Part shown: positions 1-10,293 of the stretch, in pieces
Numbering within the stretch: position 1 is the stretch's first letter
Layout: each line of letters opens with the position of its first letter
Assembly (NCBI GenBank): GCA_035556555.1
Contig: DATMES010000021.1
Location: forward strand, 1-64,000
DNA length: 64,000 nucleotides
Direction of reading: 5' to 3'
Source: Frankiaceae bacterium
GTDB taxonomy: Bacteria; Actinomycetota; Actinomycetes; BP-191
Program-made: the position numbers and the translations under genes
Notes under the pieces: generated by a model
Seen by the model: only the letters and a program-made list of their open reading frames with translations
What the model was told of the DNA's origin: nothing
Database searches by the model: none

Positions 1-1
1 G

Positions 2-595
2 CTGTTCGGGCTCGCGTTCCCCATGGGCGTCGCGATCGCGGGGGTGCCCGGGTTCTGGGCGGTGCCCGGGCTGCTGCTCGGCGTGCTGCTCGGGTTCACG
101 ACACCGGACATCCTGCTGTCGATGCGCGCGGACAAGCGGCAGGGCGACATCCGCCGCGCGCTGCCCGAGGCGCTGGACCTGATGGCGATCTCGGTGCAGG
201 CGGGTGTCGGCCTGGAGCAGGCGGTCGCGATCGTCACCGAGCGGCTGCCAGGGCCGCTCGGCGAGGAGCTGTCGCGGTTCCTGCACGAGATCCAGCTCGG
301 CTTCTCGCGGCGCGAGGCGCTGGTGTCGTTGCGGGAGCGGACGGCGTGCCCGGAGCTGGCGACGTTCATCCTCGCGCTGCTGCAGGCCGACGGGCTCGGC
401 ATCGCGATCGGCGAGGTGCTGAAGACGCAGGCCGCGGAGATCCGCGCGAAGCGCCGCCAGCTCGCCCGTGAGCGCGCGGCGAAGGCACCCGTACGGCTGC
501 TGTTCCCGCTGATCTTCGGCATCCTGCCGGCGCTGTTCGTCGTCATCCTCGGCCCGGCCGGGATCCAGATCGCGACCAACATCGGCGGCCGCTGA
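2..595 (+). CDS. Type II secretion system F family protein (TadC-like), 3' part
   Basis: Membrane platform protein of Tad/type IV pilus-like assembly systems (T2SSF domain). The reading frame is already open at base 2 and in-frame codons precede the first ATG at 23. Family members are about 290-310 residues, so roughly the first 100 residues lie outside the window. Visible are a first hydrophobic segment, a cytoplasmic helical T2SSF domain (LPEALDLMAISVQAG, then a helix rich in charged residues) and a C-terminal membrane segment (LLFPLIFGILPALFVVIL). The rest of the tad cluster would lie upstream. The gene is followed by a convergent HNH gene, with a dispersed repeat in the gap. Confidence 0.85.
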   Translation: MFGLAFPMGVAIAGVPGFWAVPGLLLGVLLGFTTPDILLSMRADKRQGDIRRALPEALDLMAISVQAGVGLEQAVAIVTERLPGPLGEELSRFLHEIQLGFSRREALVSLRERTACPELATFILALLQADGLGIAIGEVLKTQAAEIRAKRRQLARERAAKAPVRLLFPLIFGILPALFVVILGPAGIQIATNIGGR

Positions 596-609
596 CGGGC
601 CCGTCCCGA

Positions 610-673
610 GTTACCGGTGAGTACGGACTGAGCGGCACGCCCACGCGGTGACTTTGGCAGTCCAAACTCACCG
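610..673 (+). repeat. Dispersed palindromic repeat, family 1, copy A
   Basis: About 64 nt. The left end is GTTACCGGTGAGTAC and the right end is ACTCACCG. The interior matches, at roughly 85% by eye, the reverse complement of the element at 15542-15608, including the shared internal block CACGCGGTGACTTTGGC. It sits between the convergent tadC and HNH genes. Confidence 0.75.
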
Positions 674-720
674 CTCGGAAAACTGGACATCGCAAGTCGT
701 ACGGTTCGATTGACTTCGGC

Positions 721-1629
721 CTACCGATCAACTTCGGCGTGGTCGAGCGCATGGCGTGGATAGGTCGGCCACGGGATGTTGTGCCCCTGCACAGTGATGC
801 CGGTCGGGAACTGCTTCGTGCGCAGCACCTCGCCCCACCGCGTGAAGAACTCCTTGTCGTCGCCGTGCGGAAGTAGCACGACGCGCCGCGCGAAGACGAC
901 AGCGATTCCGCGGAGGTCGTCCGGGTCCGTCACGTAGGCCATCTCGCGCACGGCGACGTCCAGGGCGGTGTCGAAAATCGGTACGCGGAGCGATCTTGTT
1001 GCCGGATCGAGCAACGCTTCACGTAATGGCGTGAGGGCGGTCGCGAACCCGTACGTGTAGCCGAACTGGGCGAACGCGACGAGGAACGCGGCTCGAGCCC
1101 AGGACAGCGCCGCGCGATGCCCATCGAACCGCTCCGCGAACGCAAGGTGGAAGGACTTACCCTGCCAAGCCTCGACCCAGCTATTGGCGACCTCGGCCAT
1201 CTGATCGGGGATCCACGGGGGGTCGGCCTGCGGTACGCCGAAGAACCTGGTCGCGCCGTCTCGCACATCGACTCGTACGTGCTGCCGAACGCCGTCTGCC
1301 GTCATAACGGCCCGCACGGGACGCCCCTCCACACCCGACATCACGGCGCGGATTGCATCCGCCGTCTCAGCGTGGCGGTCGAAGCCGGTGCCTGCGGTGC
1401 TGTTGCATGTCGCACAAGTCAGCACGAGCGCGCGCCCGCCCGCATGTCGCGGAGGTACGTGCTCGTCAGTGAGGAGCCCCGTACTTAATGCACCTCTCGG
1501 GAAACCCTCCCCGCAGAGTGGACAGAGGTACGTTTCTGACGGAACGTCCGGAAGCAGCGCTGCGGCCGCGCTGGCACCGGCGTCGAACCAGCGCTCCCTC
1601 CGGCGCCGGTTCCCCTCGCTACGACCCAT
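721..1629 (-). CDS. HNH endonuclease-like protein
   Basis: A 302-residue protein with a zinc-finger HNH-like core: C36-P-L-C39, then E56-H57-V-P-P, then C72-A-T-C75-N76. This spacing resembles HNH_5-type nucleases, in which the cysteine pairs hold zinc and the His/Asn form the metal-dependent active site. The remaining 220 residues are unrecognised and could recognise DNA or a partner. The ATG at 1629 is the only good start. Base composition looks less G+C-rich than the housekeeping genes beside it, and the gene sits alone between a tad gene and the conserved rpmE cluster next to a repeat, so recent acquisition is plausible. Nuclease activity is inferred from the motif only. Confidence 0.65.
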   Translation of the reverse strand: MGRSEGNRRRRERWFDAGASAAAALLPDVPSETYLCPLCGEGFPRGALSTGLLTDEHVPPRHAGGRALVLTCATCNSTAGTGFDRHAETADAIRAVMSGVEGRPVRAVMTADGVRQHVRVDVRDGATRFFGVPQADPPWIPDQMAEVANSWVEAWQGKSFHLAFAERFDGHRAALSWARAAFLVAFAQFGYTYGFATALTPLREALLDPATRSLRVPIFDTALDVAVREMAYVTDPDDLRGIAVVFARRVVLLPHGDDKEFFTRWGEVLRTKQFPTGITVQGHNIPWPTYPRHALDHAEVDR

Positions 1630-1798
1630 AGGACATGTCTACGCCCGGTTGCACACAGACGCGAAGGCATTCGGGCATAGCCGGGCGGCAGCGCGCGTTG
1701 GACCCGTCGCAACGCTCCTGTCACACTGGTCGCTCACCCCGGACCGGTTCCCGGCGTGCTCGCATGCCGACCCGGCGCCACTGAGGAAGAGGAACACC

Positions 1799-2047
1799 AT
1801 GAAGTCGGGCATCCACCCGAACTACGTCGTCGCCAACGTGCACTGCTCCTGCGGCGCCACGTTCCAGACGCGCAGCACCGTCCCGGACATCCACGCGGAC
1901 GTGTGCTCCCAGTGCCACCCGTTCTACACGGGCAAGCAGAAGATCATGGACGTCGGCGGCCGCGTCGAGAAGTTCGAGAAGCGGTTCGGCAAGCGCGCGC
2001 CCAAGGGCGAGGCGCAGAACGACGCGCAGGCCGACACCCAGGGTTAG
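1799..2047 (+). CDS. rpmE: 50S ribosomal protein L31
   Basis: 82 residues, beginning [10 protein letters not shown], the typical L31 start. It carries the zinc-binding cysteines of the C+ form (C16-S-C18 and C36-S-Q-C39), so it is the primary zinc-containing L31 and not the zinc-free paralogue made in zinc starvation. The C-terminal tail is longer and more polar than usual. The ATG is preceded by a purine-rich ribosome site (GAGGAAGAGGA). It opens the conserved run rpmE-prfA-prmC seen in other actinobacteria, 48 nt ahead of prfA. Confidence 0.97.
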   Translation: MKSGIHPNYVVANVHCSCGATFQTRSTVPDIHADVCSQCHPFYTGKQKIMDVGGRVEKFEKRFGKRAPKGEAQNDAQADTQG

Positions 2048-2095
2048 CGTCCGGGCGACCCCACCGCCCGCTCCGACCCGAAGGCCCGAAAACCG

Positions 2096-3154
2096 ATGTT
2101 CGACAAGCTCGACGACGTCATCGCCGAACACGCCGACGTGGAGAAGCAGCTCTCCGACCCGGACGTGCACGGCGACCAGAACCGTGCCCGCGACCTCGGC
2201 AAGCGCTACGCCGAGCTGACGCCGGTGGTCGAGGCGTACAACGCGTACAAGGCCGTCGACGAGGACCTCGCGACGGCGCGTGAGCTGGCCGAGGACGACC
2301 AGTCGTTCCGCGACGAGGTCCCCGTGCTGGAGGCGCGCCGCGAGGAGCTCATGAACCAGCTCCGCGAGGCGCTCATCCCGCAGGACCCGAACGACGCCAA
2401 GGACGTGATCCTCGAGGTCAAGGCGGGGGAGGGCGGCGAGGAGTCGGCGCTGTTCGCGGGCGACCTGCTGCGCATGTACCTCCGCTACGCCGAGCGGCAG
2501 GGCTGGAAGACGGAGATCCTCGACGCGACCGAGAGCGACCTCGGCGGCTACAAGGACGTCAGCGTCGCCGTGAAGGCGCGCAACGGCGGCGTGTGGCGGC
2601 GGCTCAAGTACGAGGGCGGCGTGCACCGCGTCCAGCGCGTGCCGGCCACGGAGTCGCAGGGCCGCATCCACACCAGCGCCGCCGGCGTCCTCGTCATGCC
2701 CGAGGCCGAGGAGGTCGACGTCACGATCGACCCGAACGACCTCCGCTTCGACGTCTATCGGTCGTCCGGCCCCGGCGGGCAGTCCGTCAACACGACCGAC
2801 TCCGCCGTACGCATCACGCACATTCCCACCGGCACCGTCGTGTCGATGCAGAACGAGAAGAGCCAGCTGCAGAACAAGGAGGCAGGCCTCCGCGTCCTCC
2901 GCGCGCGCCTGCTCGCGCAGGCCATCGAGGCGCAGCAGGCCGAGGCATCGGCGCAGCGCGGGGCGCAGATCCGTACGGTCGACCGCAGCGAGCGCGTCCG
3001 CACGTACAACTTCCCCGAGAACCGCCTCTCCGACCACCGCACCGGCTTCAAGTCGTACAACCTCGACCAGATCCTCGACGGCGACCTCGACGCGGTCATC
3101 CAGTCGCTCGTCGACGCCGACAACGCCGCCCGCCTCGCGGGCAACGAGGAGTGA
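2096..3154 (+). CDS. prfA: Peptide chain release factor 1
   Basis: 352 residues, normal RF1 length. It reads UAA and UAG stop codons and triggers peptide release in the ribosome. The GGQ catalytic motif is at residues 227-229 ([10 protein letters not shown]). The RF1-type PAT codon-recognition tripeptide is at about 183-185 in [14 protein letters not shown], which separates it from RF2. It overlaps the next gene, whose product methylates the GGQ glutamine, by 4 nt (GTGA). Confidence 0.98.
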   Translation: MFDKLDDVIAEHADVEKQLSDPDVHGDQNRARDLGKRYAELTPVVEAYNAYKAVDEDLATARELAEDDQSFRDEVPVLEARREELMNQLREALIPQDPNDAKDVILEVKAGEGGEESALFAGDLLRMYLRYAERQGWKTEILDATESDLGGYKDVSVAVKARNGGVWRRLKYEGGVHRVQRVPATESQGRIHTSAAGVLVMPEAEEVDVTIDPNDLRFDVYRSSGPGGQSVNTTDSAVRITHIPTGTVVSMQNEKSQLQNKEAGLRVLRARLLAQAIEAQQAEASAQRGAQIRTVDRSERVRTYNFPENRLSDHRTGFKSYNLDQILDGDLDAVIQSLVDADNAARLAGNEE

Positions 3155-4029
3155 TCGCGCCGCCCGTGCCCCTGCGCCCCGCGCTGCAGGAGGCCGCGCA
3201 CCGGCTCGCCGCGGCGGGCGTCGAGTCGCCGCGCTGGGACGCCGAGCAGCTCGTCGCGCACGTCCTGGGCGTCTCGCGGACGTCGCTGCCCGTCGTCCCC
3301 AACCTCGACGCCGCGCAGTACGACGCGCTCCAGGGCCTCGTCGCGCGCCGCGCGGCTCGGGAGCCGTTGCAGCACATCGTCGGCTCGGTCGGCTTCCGCT
3401 ACGTCGACCTCGCGGTCGGCGCGGGCGTGTTCATCCCGCGGCCGGAGACGGAGGACGTCGCGGGGTACGCCATCGACGCCGCTCGCCGCTGCGGCGAGAA
3501 GCCGCTCGTCGTGGACCTCTGCTCGGGCTCGGGCGCCATCGCGCTGTCCGTTGCCCACGAGGTCAAGGGCGCCGTCGTCCACGCCGTCGAGCTCGACCCC
3601 GGCGCGCTGGAGTGGCTGCGCCGCAACGCCGCCGCCCGCGAGCGCGCCGGCGACGCGCCGGTCGCCATCCACGAGGGCGATGTCTCCCACGCGCTGCCCG
3701 AGCTCGACGGCACGGTCGACGTGGTCGTGAGCAACCCGCCGTACGTCCCCCTCGCCGAGCTGACCGACGTCGAGCCGGAGGTGCGCGACCACGACCCGAC
3801 GATGGCGCTCGTCGCGGGACCCGACGGGCTCGACGTCATCCGCGAGGTCGAGAAGACCGCCAGGCGGCTGCTGAAGGCCGGCGGCATCGTCGTCGTCGAG
3901 CACTCGGACCGGCAGGGCGAGACGGCGCCGAAGGTGTTCGCCGACGCGGGCGGCTGGGCCGACGTCGAGGACCACGCCGACCTCGTCGGACGACCGCGGT
4001 ACGTCACAGCGACGAAGATGTCGCCGTGA
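3151..4029 (+). CDS. prmC: Release factor glutamine methyltransferase
   Basis: 292 residues. It transfers a methyl group from SAM to the GGQ glutamine of RF1/RF2. The SAM-binding motif [10 protein letters not shown] is at residues 121-130 and the N5-glutamine methyltransferase signature NPPY at 195-198. The N-terminal helical RF-binding domain (about 1-90) is present. The GTG start at 3151 was chosen because it gives the standard length and a 4-nt overlap with the prfA stop. It in turn overlaps the next gene by 4 nt, so translational coupling is likely along the whole run. Confidence 0.95.
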   Translation: MIAPPVPLRPALQEAAHRLAAAGVESPRWDAEQLVAHVLGVSRTSLPVVPNLDAAQYDALQGLVARRAAREPLQHIVGSVGFRYVDLAVGAGVFIPRPETEDVAGYAIDAARRCGEKPLVVDLCSGSGAIALSVAHEVKGAVVHAVELDPGALEWLRRNAAARERAGDAPVAIHEGDVSHALPELDGTVDVVVSNPPYVPLAELTDVEPEVRDHDPTMALVAGPDGLDVIREVEKTARRLLKAGGIVVVEHSDRQGETAPKVFADAGGWADVEDHADLVGRPRYVTATKMSP

Positions 4030-4664
4030 GCCGCACCCACGACTGCACCGGAGACACCGACCGAGCCACCGCGATCGCCGACGCCGCCAACGCGATCCGA
4101 CGGGGCGACCTCGTCGTTCTGCCGACCGACACCGTGTACGGCATCGCGGCCGATGCGTTCTCCCCCAACGCCGTACGCCGCCTGCTCGACGCGAAGGGCC
4201 GCGGCCGCGACGTCCCCGTGCCCGTGCTGGTCGGGTCGTGGCGCACGGTCAACGGCCTCGTCGAGTCGCTGCCCGACACGGCCAAGGACCTCATCGCGGC
4301 GTTCTGGCCCGGGCCGTTGACGCTCGTGCTGCGGCAGGGCAGCGGGCTCACGTGGGACCTCGGCGACACGAAGGGGACGGTGGCCGTACGGATGCCGCTG
4401 CACCCCGTCGCGATCGAGCTGCTCACCGAGACAGGCCCGCTCGCCGTCTCGAGCGCCAACAAGCACGGCAACCCCGCGCCGGTCACCGCGGGCGAGGCGG
4501 AGGCGCAGCTCGGGCCGATGGTCGAGGTCTACCTCGACGGCGGCGCGTCGGAGGACCGCACGCCGTCGACGATCCTCGACCTCACCGGCGCCGAGCCGAG
4601 GCTGCTCCGCGAGGGCGCCATCGACCGCGTCCGCCTGGGCGAGGTCATCGGCGACCTGAGCTGA
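4026..4664 (+). CDS. tsaC: L-threonylcarbamoyladenylate synthase (TsaC/Sua5/YrdC family)
   Basis: 212 residues, a single YrdC domain. It makes threonylcarbamoyl-AMP from Thr, bicarbonate and ATP for the t6A37 modification of ANN-decoding tRNAs. Characteristic stretches are LPTDTVYGIAADA (about 32-44), the basic KGRGRDVP segment that binds nucleotide and carbonate, and VSSANKHGNPA. The GTG at 4026 overlaps the prmC stop by 4 nt. The same gene follows prmC in Mycobacterium. Confidence 0.93.
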   Translation: MSRTHDCTGDTDRATAIADAANAIRRGDLVVLPTDTVYGIAADAFSPNAVRRLLDAKGRGRDVPVPVLVGSWRTVNGLVESLPDTAKDLIAAFWPGPLTLVLRQGSGLTWDLGDTKGTVAVRMPLHPVAIELLTETGPLAVSSANKHGNPAPVTAGEAEAQLGPMVEVYLDGGASEDRTPSTILDLTGAEPRLLREGAIDRVRLGEVIGDLS

Positions 4665-5206
4665 TGTTCGACCTGCTGTTCGTGTGCACCGGGAACATCT
4701 GCCGGTCGCCCACGGCGCACCTCATCGCCGCGTCGCGGCTGCCCGAGGACCGCTTCCGCGTGCACAGCGCGGGGACGTACGGCCTGCACGGCTACCCCGT
4801 CGAGCCCGCCGCCGCGCGCCTGCTCGAGAAGCAGGGGATCGCCTGCGACGCCTTCGCCGCGACGAGGCTCGATGCCGACCTGGTCGAGGCCGCCGACCTC
4901 GTGCTGACGATGACGCGCGAGCACCGTACGGCGGTCGTGACGCTGGCGCCGCGGGCGCTGCCGAAGACGTTCACGCTGCGGGAGTTCGCGCGGCTCGTGG
5001 CCGGCGCGGAGCCCGCGGACGACCCGCGCGACCTCGTCGCCGTGGCGGCCGCGCAGCGCGGCAAGGTCTGGTCGCCGCCCGAGCAGGACGACGTCGCCGA
5101 CCCGTACGGCTTCGGCGCGTCCGCCTACCAGCGGGCCTACGACGACATATCCGAGGCTCTCGCCAGGCCCCTGGCGCTCCTGGCAGGCACTACGCTCGGC
5201 ACATGA
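4664..5206 (+). CDS. Low-molecular-weight protein-tyrosine-phosphatase
   Basis: 180 residues. The P-loop C8-TGNIC-R14-S matches the CX5RS active site of LMW-PTPs, and a DPYGFG segment supplies the general-acid aspartate about 147 residues in. It is slightly longer than the 150-160 residues typical of the family, through an insert between the P-loop half and the DP motif. The ATG shares a base with the upstream stop (TGATG). The position between tsaC and glyA suggests constitutive co-expression. The substrate is unknown; relatives act on capsule or tyrosine-kinase systems or on arsenate. Confidence 0.85.
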   Translation: MFDLLFVCTGNICRSPTAHLIAASRLPEDRFRVHSAGTYGLHGYPVEPAAARLLEKQGIACDAFAATRLDADLVEAADLVLTMTREHRTAVVTLAPRALPKTFTLREFARLVAGAEPADDPRDLVAVAAAQRGKVWSPPEQDDVADPYGFGASAYQRAYDDISEALARPLALLAGTTLGT

Positions 5207-6513
5207 GTGACATGACTTCTTCCGGGGCCCCCGCCGCGCCGCGTCAGCGGCGTGGTGGGGATTCGTTCTGGGGCCCCGACTTCGCAGCGCTCGAATCCAC
5301 CGACCCGGAGATCGCCGGCGTCGTGCTGAGCGAGCTGGACCGGCTGCGTAGCGGCCTCCAGCTCATCGCGAGCGAGAACTTCACCTCGCCCGCCGTGCTC
5401 GCCGCGCTCGGCAGCACGCTCTCCAACAAGTACGCCGAGGGCTACCCGGGGCGCCGCTACTACGGCGGCTGCAGCGAGGTCGACAAGGCCGAGGAGATCG
5501 GCATCGCGCGGGCGAAGGAGCTGTTCGGCGCCGAGCACGCCAACCTCCAGCCGCACTCCGGCGCGTCCGCGAACATCGCGGTGTACGGCGCGTTCCTCCA
5601 GCCGGGCGACACGGTCCTCGCGATGGCGCTGCCCATGGGCGGCCACCTGACGCACGGGACCAAGGTGTCGTTCTCCGGCAAGTGGTTCAACGCCGTCCAC
5701 TACGGCGTCGCGAAGGACACCGAGGACATCGACTACGACCAGGTACGCGACCTGGCCCGCCAGCACTCGCCGAAGATGATCATCTGCGGCGGGTCGGCGA
5801 TCCCGCGGCTCATCGACTTCGCGGCGTTCCGCGAGATCGCCGACGAGGTCGGCGCGATCCTCATGGTCGACGCCGCGCACTTCATCGGCCTCGTGGCGGG
5901 CAAGGCGATCCCGAGCCCGGTGCCGTACGCCGACGTGGTGACGTTCACGACGCACAAGGTCCTGCGCGGGCCGCGCGGCGGCATGCTGACCTGCAAGGCC
6001 GAGCACGCCGCGAAGCTCGACAAGGCGGTGTTCCCGATGATGCAGGGCGGCCCGCTCATGCACGCCGTGGCCGCCAAGGCGGTGGCGCTGAAGGAGGCCG
6101 CCACCCCTGAGTACCAGGCGTACGCCCGCCAGGTCATCGCCAACGCGCAGGCGCTCACCGAGGGGCTCATCGCCGAGGGCATGCGCGCCGTCACCGGCGG
6201 CACCGACACGCACCTCGCGCTGCTCGACCTCCAGCCGCTCGGCGTCACCGGCGCCGACGCCGAGGCCCGCTGCAACGCCGCCGGCATCGTGCTCAACAAG
6301 AACGCCATCCCGTACGACCCGCAGCCGCCGTCTGTCGCGTCCGGCATCCGCGTCGGCTCGCCGTCGCTGACGACGCAGGGCATGGCCGAGGGCGAGATGA
6401 AGGAGATCGCGAGCCTCATCGGCCGCGCGGTGCGGGACGAGTCGGCGGCGCCGGAGGTCGCCAAGAGCGTCAAGGCGCTGGTCGAGGCGCACCCCGCGTA
6501 CCCCCGGCCCTAA
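5203..6513 (+). CDS. glyA: Serine hydroxymethyltransferase
   Basis: 436 residues. A PLP enzyme that interconverts serine and glycine and supplies one-carbon units to tetrahydrofolate. The PLP lysine is K252 in TTHKVLRGPRGG. YAEGYPGRRYYGG and GGHLTHG are also present. A 20-25 residue N-terminal extension, rich in Ser, Pro and Arg, precedes the usual start of the fold. The ATG at 5203 overlaps the phosphatase stop by 4 nt (ATGA). The segment before GGHLTHG is ALPM where many bacterial enzymes have DLAH; this looks like the subgroup variant and not a defect. Confidence 0.96.
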   Translation: MSDMTSSGAPAAPRQRRGGDSFWGPDFAALESTDPEIAGVVLSELDRLRSGLQLIASENFTSPAVLAALGSTLSNKYAEGYPGRRYYGGCSEVDKAEEIGIARAKELFGAEHANLQPHSGASANIAVYGAFLQPGDTVLAMALPMGGHLTHGTKVSFSGKWFNAVHYGVAKDTEDIDYDQVRDLARQHSPKMIICGGSAIPRLIDFAAFREIADEVGAILMVDAAHFIGLVAGKAIPSPVPYADVVTFTTHKVLRGPRGGMLTCKAEHAAKLDKAVFPMMQGGPLMHAVAAKAVALKEAATPEYQAYARQVIANAQALTEGLIAEGMRAVTGGTDTHLALLDLQPLGVTGADAEARCNAAGIVLNKNAIPYDPQPPSVASGIRVGSPSLTTQGMAEGEMKEIASLIGRAVRDESAAPEVAKSVKALVEAHPAYPRP

Positions 6514-6522
6514 GGTCGCGGA

Positions 6523-7731
6523 GTGCGCGAGTACGCGCTGGTCTTCTTCGTCGCGGCGACGGTCACGTACCTGCTGACCCCCGTCGCGCGGCGGCTCGCC
6601 GTCGCCACGAAGACCCTCGCGCAGCCGCGCGACCGCGACGTGCACGCGATCCCGACGCCGTACCTCGGCGGGATCGCGATGTTCGGGGGAGTGGTGGCGG
6701 CGATGTACGTCGCCCGCGCGCTCCCCGCGTTGCAGACGATCCGCAGCACGCCCGAGCCGAAGGCCGTCCTCGTCGCGGGCGCCGTCATCTGCCTCATCGG
6801 CGTCGCCGACGACCGCTGGCAGCTCGACGCGTTCACGAAGCTGGCCGGGCAGATGCTCGCGGCGGGCCTGCTCGTCGTGCTCGGCGTGCAGCTGCAGTTC
6901 CTCACGCTGCCGGGCACCGGCCGGCAGAACTTCTCCATCGACCCCAACACCGCCGTCGTCGCGACCGTGCTGCTGACGCTGCTCATGGTCAACTCGATCA
7001 ACTTCATCGACGGCCTCGACGGGCTGGCCGCCGGCGTGGTGGGGATCGCGGCGGTGGCGTTCTTCGGGTTCTGCTACCAGCTCTCCGTCGTGCAGCGCAT
7101 CGGCCGCGTCACCCCGGCAACGCTGCTCGCCGCGATCGTCGCCGGCGTCTGCGTCGGCTTCCTGCCACACAACTTCTCGCCCGCGCGCATCTTCATGGGC
7201 GACTCGGGGTCGATGCTGCTCGGCCTGCTGCTCGCGGCGGCGGTCACGTCGGGGACGACGTCGTTCGACTCGACGGCCATCGACACCCAGCGCGGGGCGA
7301 CGTTCTTCTTCCCCGTGCTGCTGCCGCTGATGGTGCTGGCGGTGCCGTTCGTGGACCTGCTGCTCGCGATCTTCCGGCGTACGCGCACCGGGCGGTCGGT
7401 CTTCGCTCCCGACAAGGAGCACCTGCACCACCGGCTGCTGGAGATCGGCCACACCCACCGGCGCGCGGTGCTGACGATCTGGTACTGGTCGGCGGTGCTG
7501 GCGTTCGGCGGCGTCGCGGCGTCGTTCGTACGCCTCCCGGTCATCGCCGCGGGCGTCGGCGGGCTGACGCTCGTGGGGGCGCTGCTGTCGTTCATCCCGG
7601 CCCGCCGCCGCGAGGTCGTACCGGCCGAGGGGGTCATCGACCTTGCCGGCGCCCGCGCCCGCCGCGACGACCCCGGGGAGCCCGCCGTGGACGCTCCGGC
7701 GACCCCGCCCGGCGCGGTTACTGGTGAGTAG
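6523..7731 (+). CDS. wecA: Undecaprenyl-phosphate GlcNAc-1-phosphate transferase (WecA/MraY family)
   Basis: 402 residues, polytopic inner-membrane enzyme (about 10-11 hydrophobic segments). It transfers a sugar-1-phosphate from a UDP-sugar to decaprenyl or undecaprenyl phosphate and starts cell-wall polymer linkage-unit synthesis. Family motifs are VADDRWQLD (catalytic D96-D97), NSINFIDGLDG (D163, D166), FMGDSGS (about 224-230) and the His-rich KEHLHHRLLEIGHTHR sugar-recognition loop. GTG start at 6523, 9 nt after glyA. The mycobacterial homologue holds the same place just before atpI. The last 16 nt lie inside a palindromic repeat. Confidence 0.9.
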   Translation: MREYALVFFVAATVTYLLTPVARRLAVATKTLAQPRDRDVHAIPTPYLGGIAMFGGVVAAMYVARALPALQTIRSTPEPKAVLVAGAVICLIGVADDRWQLDAFTKLAGQMLAAGLLVVLGVQLQFLTLPGTGRQNFSIDPNTAVVATVLLTLLMVNSINFIDGLDGLAAGVVGIAAVAFFGFCYQLSVVQRIGRVTPATLLAAIVAGVCVGFLPHNFSPARIFMGDSGSMLLGLLLAAAVTSGTTSFDSTAIDTQRGATFFFPVLLPLMVLAVPFVDLLLAIFRRTRTGRSVFAPDKEHLHHRLLEIGHTHRRAVLTIWYWSAVLAFGGVAASFVRLPVIAAGVGGLTLVGALLSFIPARRREVVPAEGVIDLAGARARRDDPGEPAVDAPATPPGAVTGE

Positions 7732-7786
7732 CGACGTCGTCGTTCACCAGTTCCCGCGTGGGCTCCGTCGCTACTCACCAGTAACC
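7716..7786. repeat. Dispersed palindromic repeat, family 1, copy C (21-bp perfect inverted repeat)
   Basis: Arms 7716-7736 (begins GGTTACTGGTGAGTAGC) and 7766-7786 are perfect reverse complements over 21 bp with 29 nt between. It overlaps the wecA stop codon. About 35 nt of the left half is nearly identical to copy D at 49031-49100. There is no T-run, but a hairpin this stable could end the wecA transcript before the atp operon. Confidence 0.85.
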
Positions 7787-7911
7787 ACCGGGAGAGCGAT
7801 GCGGGCCCCGAACGGGCCGCGCACGCCCTCCCGCGCCCGGGATCCTCGTGAAAACTTTCACAAGATCGGCCGACTAGGCCTCTGACCTGCGGTTTTGCGT
7901 GAACGGACGTT

Positions 7912-7941
7912 TTGACCCCACCCTCCGCACGTTGCTAGGCT
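7912..7941 (+). promoter_or_regulatory. Probable promoter of the atp operon
   Basis: TTGACC (7912-7917), an 18-nt spacer, then TAGGCT (7936-7941). The start codon at 7953 lies 12 nt after the -10 box, so the transcript would start at or just before the ATG (leaderless or nearly so). No Shine-Dalgarno sequence is seen before that ATG, which agrees. Confidence 0.6.
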
Positions 7942-7952
7942 GCGCCACTGTC

Positions 7953-8210
7953 ATGGCTGGGAATCCTGAGCGGACGCAGTGGCAAGGGCTCTCGACGGCG
8001 TGGGACGCCGTCATCGAGTTCTCCGCCGCTCTGATCGTGTACGGGCTCCTCGGCTATTACGCCGACAAGTGGCTGAACACCGGTCACGTCCTGTTCTTCG
8101 GTGGTCTGCTGATCGGGCTCGTGCTCGGCCTCTACGTGATCAACAAGAGGCTGGCGCACGCCGAGCGGCTGGACGCAGAGGCAAGGCGTGCCGAGCGTGC
8201 GGCCCGCTGA
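7953..8210 (+). CDS. AtpZ/AtpI-like small membrane protein
   Basis: 85 residues with two membrane segments (about 18-36 and 46-63) and a charged, Ala/Arg-rich C-terminal tail. AtpZ/AtpI-type proteins accompany F-type ATP synthase genes and are linked to c-ring assembly or Mg2+/Ca2+ transport. The ATG at 7953 was chosen over an upstream in-frame ATG because the promoter -10 box lies between them. First gene of the atp operon. It overlaps the next gene by 23 nt. Confidence 0.75.
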   Translation: MAGNPERTQWQGLSTAWDAVIEFSAALIVYGLLGYYADKWLNTGHVLFFGGLLIGLVLGLYVINKRLAHAERLDAEARRAERAAR

Positions 8211-8613
8211 CCGACCCGACCTGCTGCTCGACTCCAAGCTGATCTCCGCAACGCTCTGGTGCACGCTGGCCGTCGCGTTGCCGGCGGTGGCGCTGGGGTG
8301 GATCGCGGCAGGACGGAGCGGAGCAGCCGGCGCCCTCTGGGGCGTCGGGTCGGTAGGAGTGAACGGCGTTGCCGCCGCCTGGGTCTCGGCCCGGACCGGC
8401 CGGACGCGCCGGCAGATAGGACCTGGCAGGGTGCTCCTCGCCCTGCCGGTCAGGATCGCCCTGCTGGCCGCGGCGCTCGCCGTCGGGGTCGGGCCGCTCG
8501 GACTGCCGGAGACGGTGACGGTCCTGGCGGTCTGCGGGGGTGAGATCTGCGTGATCGCCGCGCAGAGCTGGGTCGTACTGCACGGGCCGACGTTCGTCGG
8601 CCCGCTGGACTGA
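8188..8613 (+). CDS. atpI: ATP synthase protein I-like membrane protein
   Basis: 141 residues, about four hydrophobic segments (LISATLWCTLAVALPAVALGW; GALWGVGSVGVNGVAAAW; LLALPVRIALLAAALAVGV; and the C-terminal one). Its position directly before atpB matches the AtpI/Rv1303-type gene of mycobacteria, an assembly factor for the c-ring. The start is uncertain: GTG at 8188 or GTG at 8197, both inside the previous gene. Identification rests mainly on topology and position. Confidence 0.65.
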   Translation: MPSVRPADRPDLLLDSKLISATLWCTLAVALPAVALGWIAAGRSGAAGALWGVGSVGVNGVAAAWVSARTGRTRRQIGPGRVLLALPVRIALLAAALAVGVGPLGLPETVTVLAVCGGEICVIAAQSWVVLHGPTFVGPLD

Positions 8614-8630
8614 AGGGCGTACTCGCACCC

Positions 8631-9706
<1,076 letters not shown>

Positions 9707-9717
9707 GGACGCCCCCT

Positions 9718-10281
9718 GTGAAGCTGCCGTACGAACTGATCCGTTTCGCCGAGGATCCCGTCACGACCGAGCCGGCGACGGACCACTTCAACCCCACGGT
9801 CCCCGTCATCGGCGAGCTCATCGCGGCGGCGATCTTCTTCGCGCTGCTGTTCATCATCATCAGCAAGGTCGCGCTGCCCAAGCTCAACGCCACCCTCGCC
9901 GCGCGCGAGCAGGCGCTGTCGGGGCAGCTGACCCAGGCTGAGACGACGCGGTCCGAGGCCGACCAGGTCCTGGCCGACTACCGCGCCAAGCTGGCCGACG
10001 CGCAGGCCGAGTCGAACCGCATCATCGAGGAGGGCCGGCGTTCCGCCGAGGCCATCGTCGCGGACGCGCGGACGCGCGCCGAGGCGGAGGCCCAGGCGCT
10101 CGTCACCCGGGCCCAGAGCGACATCCAGGCCGAGCGGGACCGCGCCCTGGGCGCCCTCCGCAGCGAGCTGGCCGGGCTGTCGATCGACCTCGCGAGCCGG
10201 GTCGTCGGGCGTTCGCTCGACAGCGACGCGCAGCGGCAGCTCGTCGACGGCTACATCGACCAGCTCTCCAGCCAGAACTAA
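9718..10281 (+). CDS. atpF: ATP synthase F0 subunit b
   Basis: 187 residues: a membrane helix (about 28-50, IGELIAAAIFFALLFIIIS) after an unusually long polar N-terminus, then a long Ala/Glu/Arg-rich coiled coil forming the peripheral stalk. The GTG at 9718 was taken because it follows atpE by 11 nt and gives the family length. In mycobacteria a second b subunit is fused to delta; here atpH is separate and of normal size, so the b-delta fusion is absent. Confidence 0.92.
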   Translation: MKLPYELIRFAEDPVTTEPATDHFNPTVPVIGELIAAAIFFALLFIIISKVALPKLNATLAAREQALSGQLTQAETTRSEADQVLADYRAKLADAQAESNRIIEEGRRSAEAIVADARTRAEAEAQALVTRAQSDIQAERDRALGALRSELAGLSIDLASRVVGRSLDSDAQRQLVDGYIDQLSSQN

Positions 10282-10293
10282 GAGGACGCATCG

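Noticed and set aside
5635-5655. SHMT segment ALPM before GGHLTHG taken as loss of an active-site His
   Set aside because: The first position before GG varies naturally (His or Asp) among SHMTs. The conserved His residues in GGHLTHG and the PLP lysine K252 are intact.
5137-7458. Long open frame of 773 codons on the minus strand opposite glyA and wecA
   Set aside because: It is the mirror of two clearly identified genes on the plus strand. Its product is full of Arg, Asp, Gly and His, as expected from antisense of G+C-rich codons, and it has no recognisable motif.
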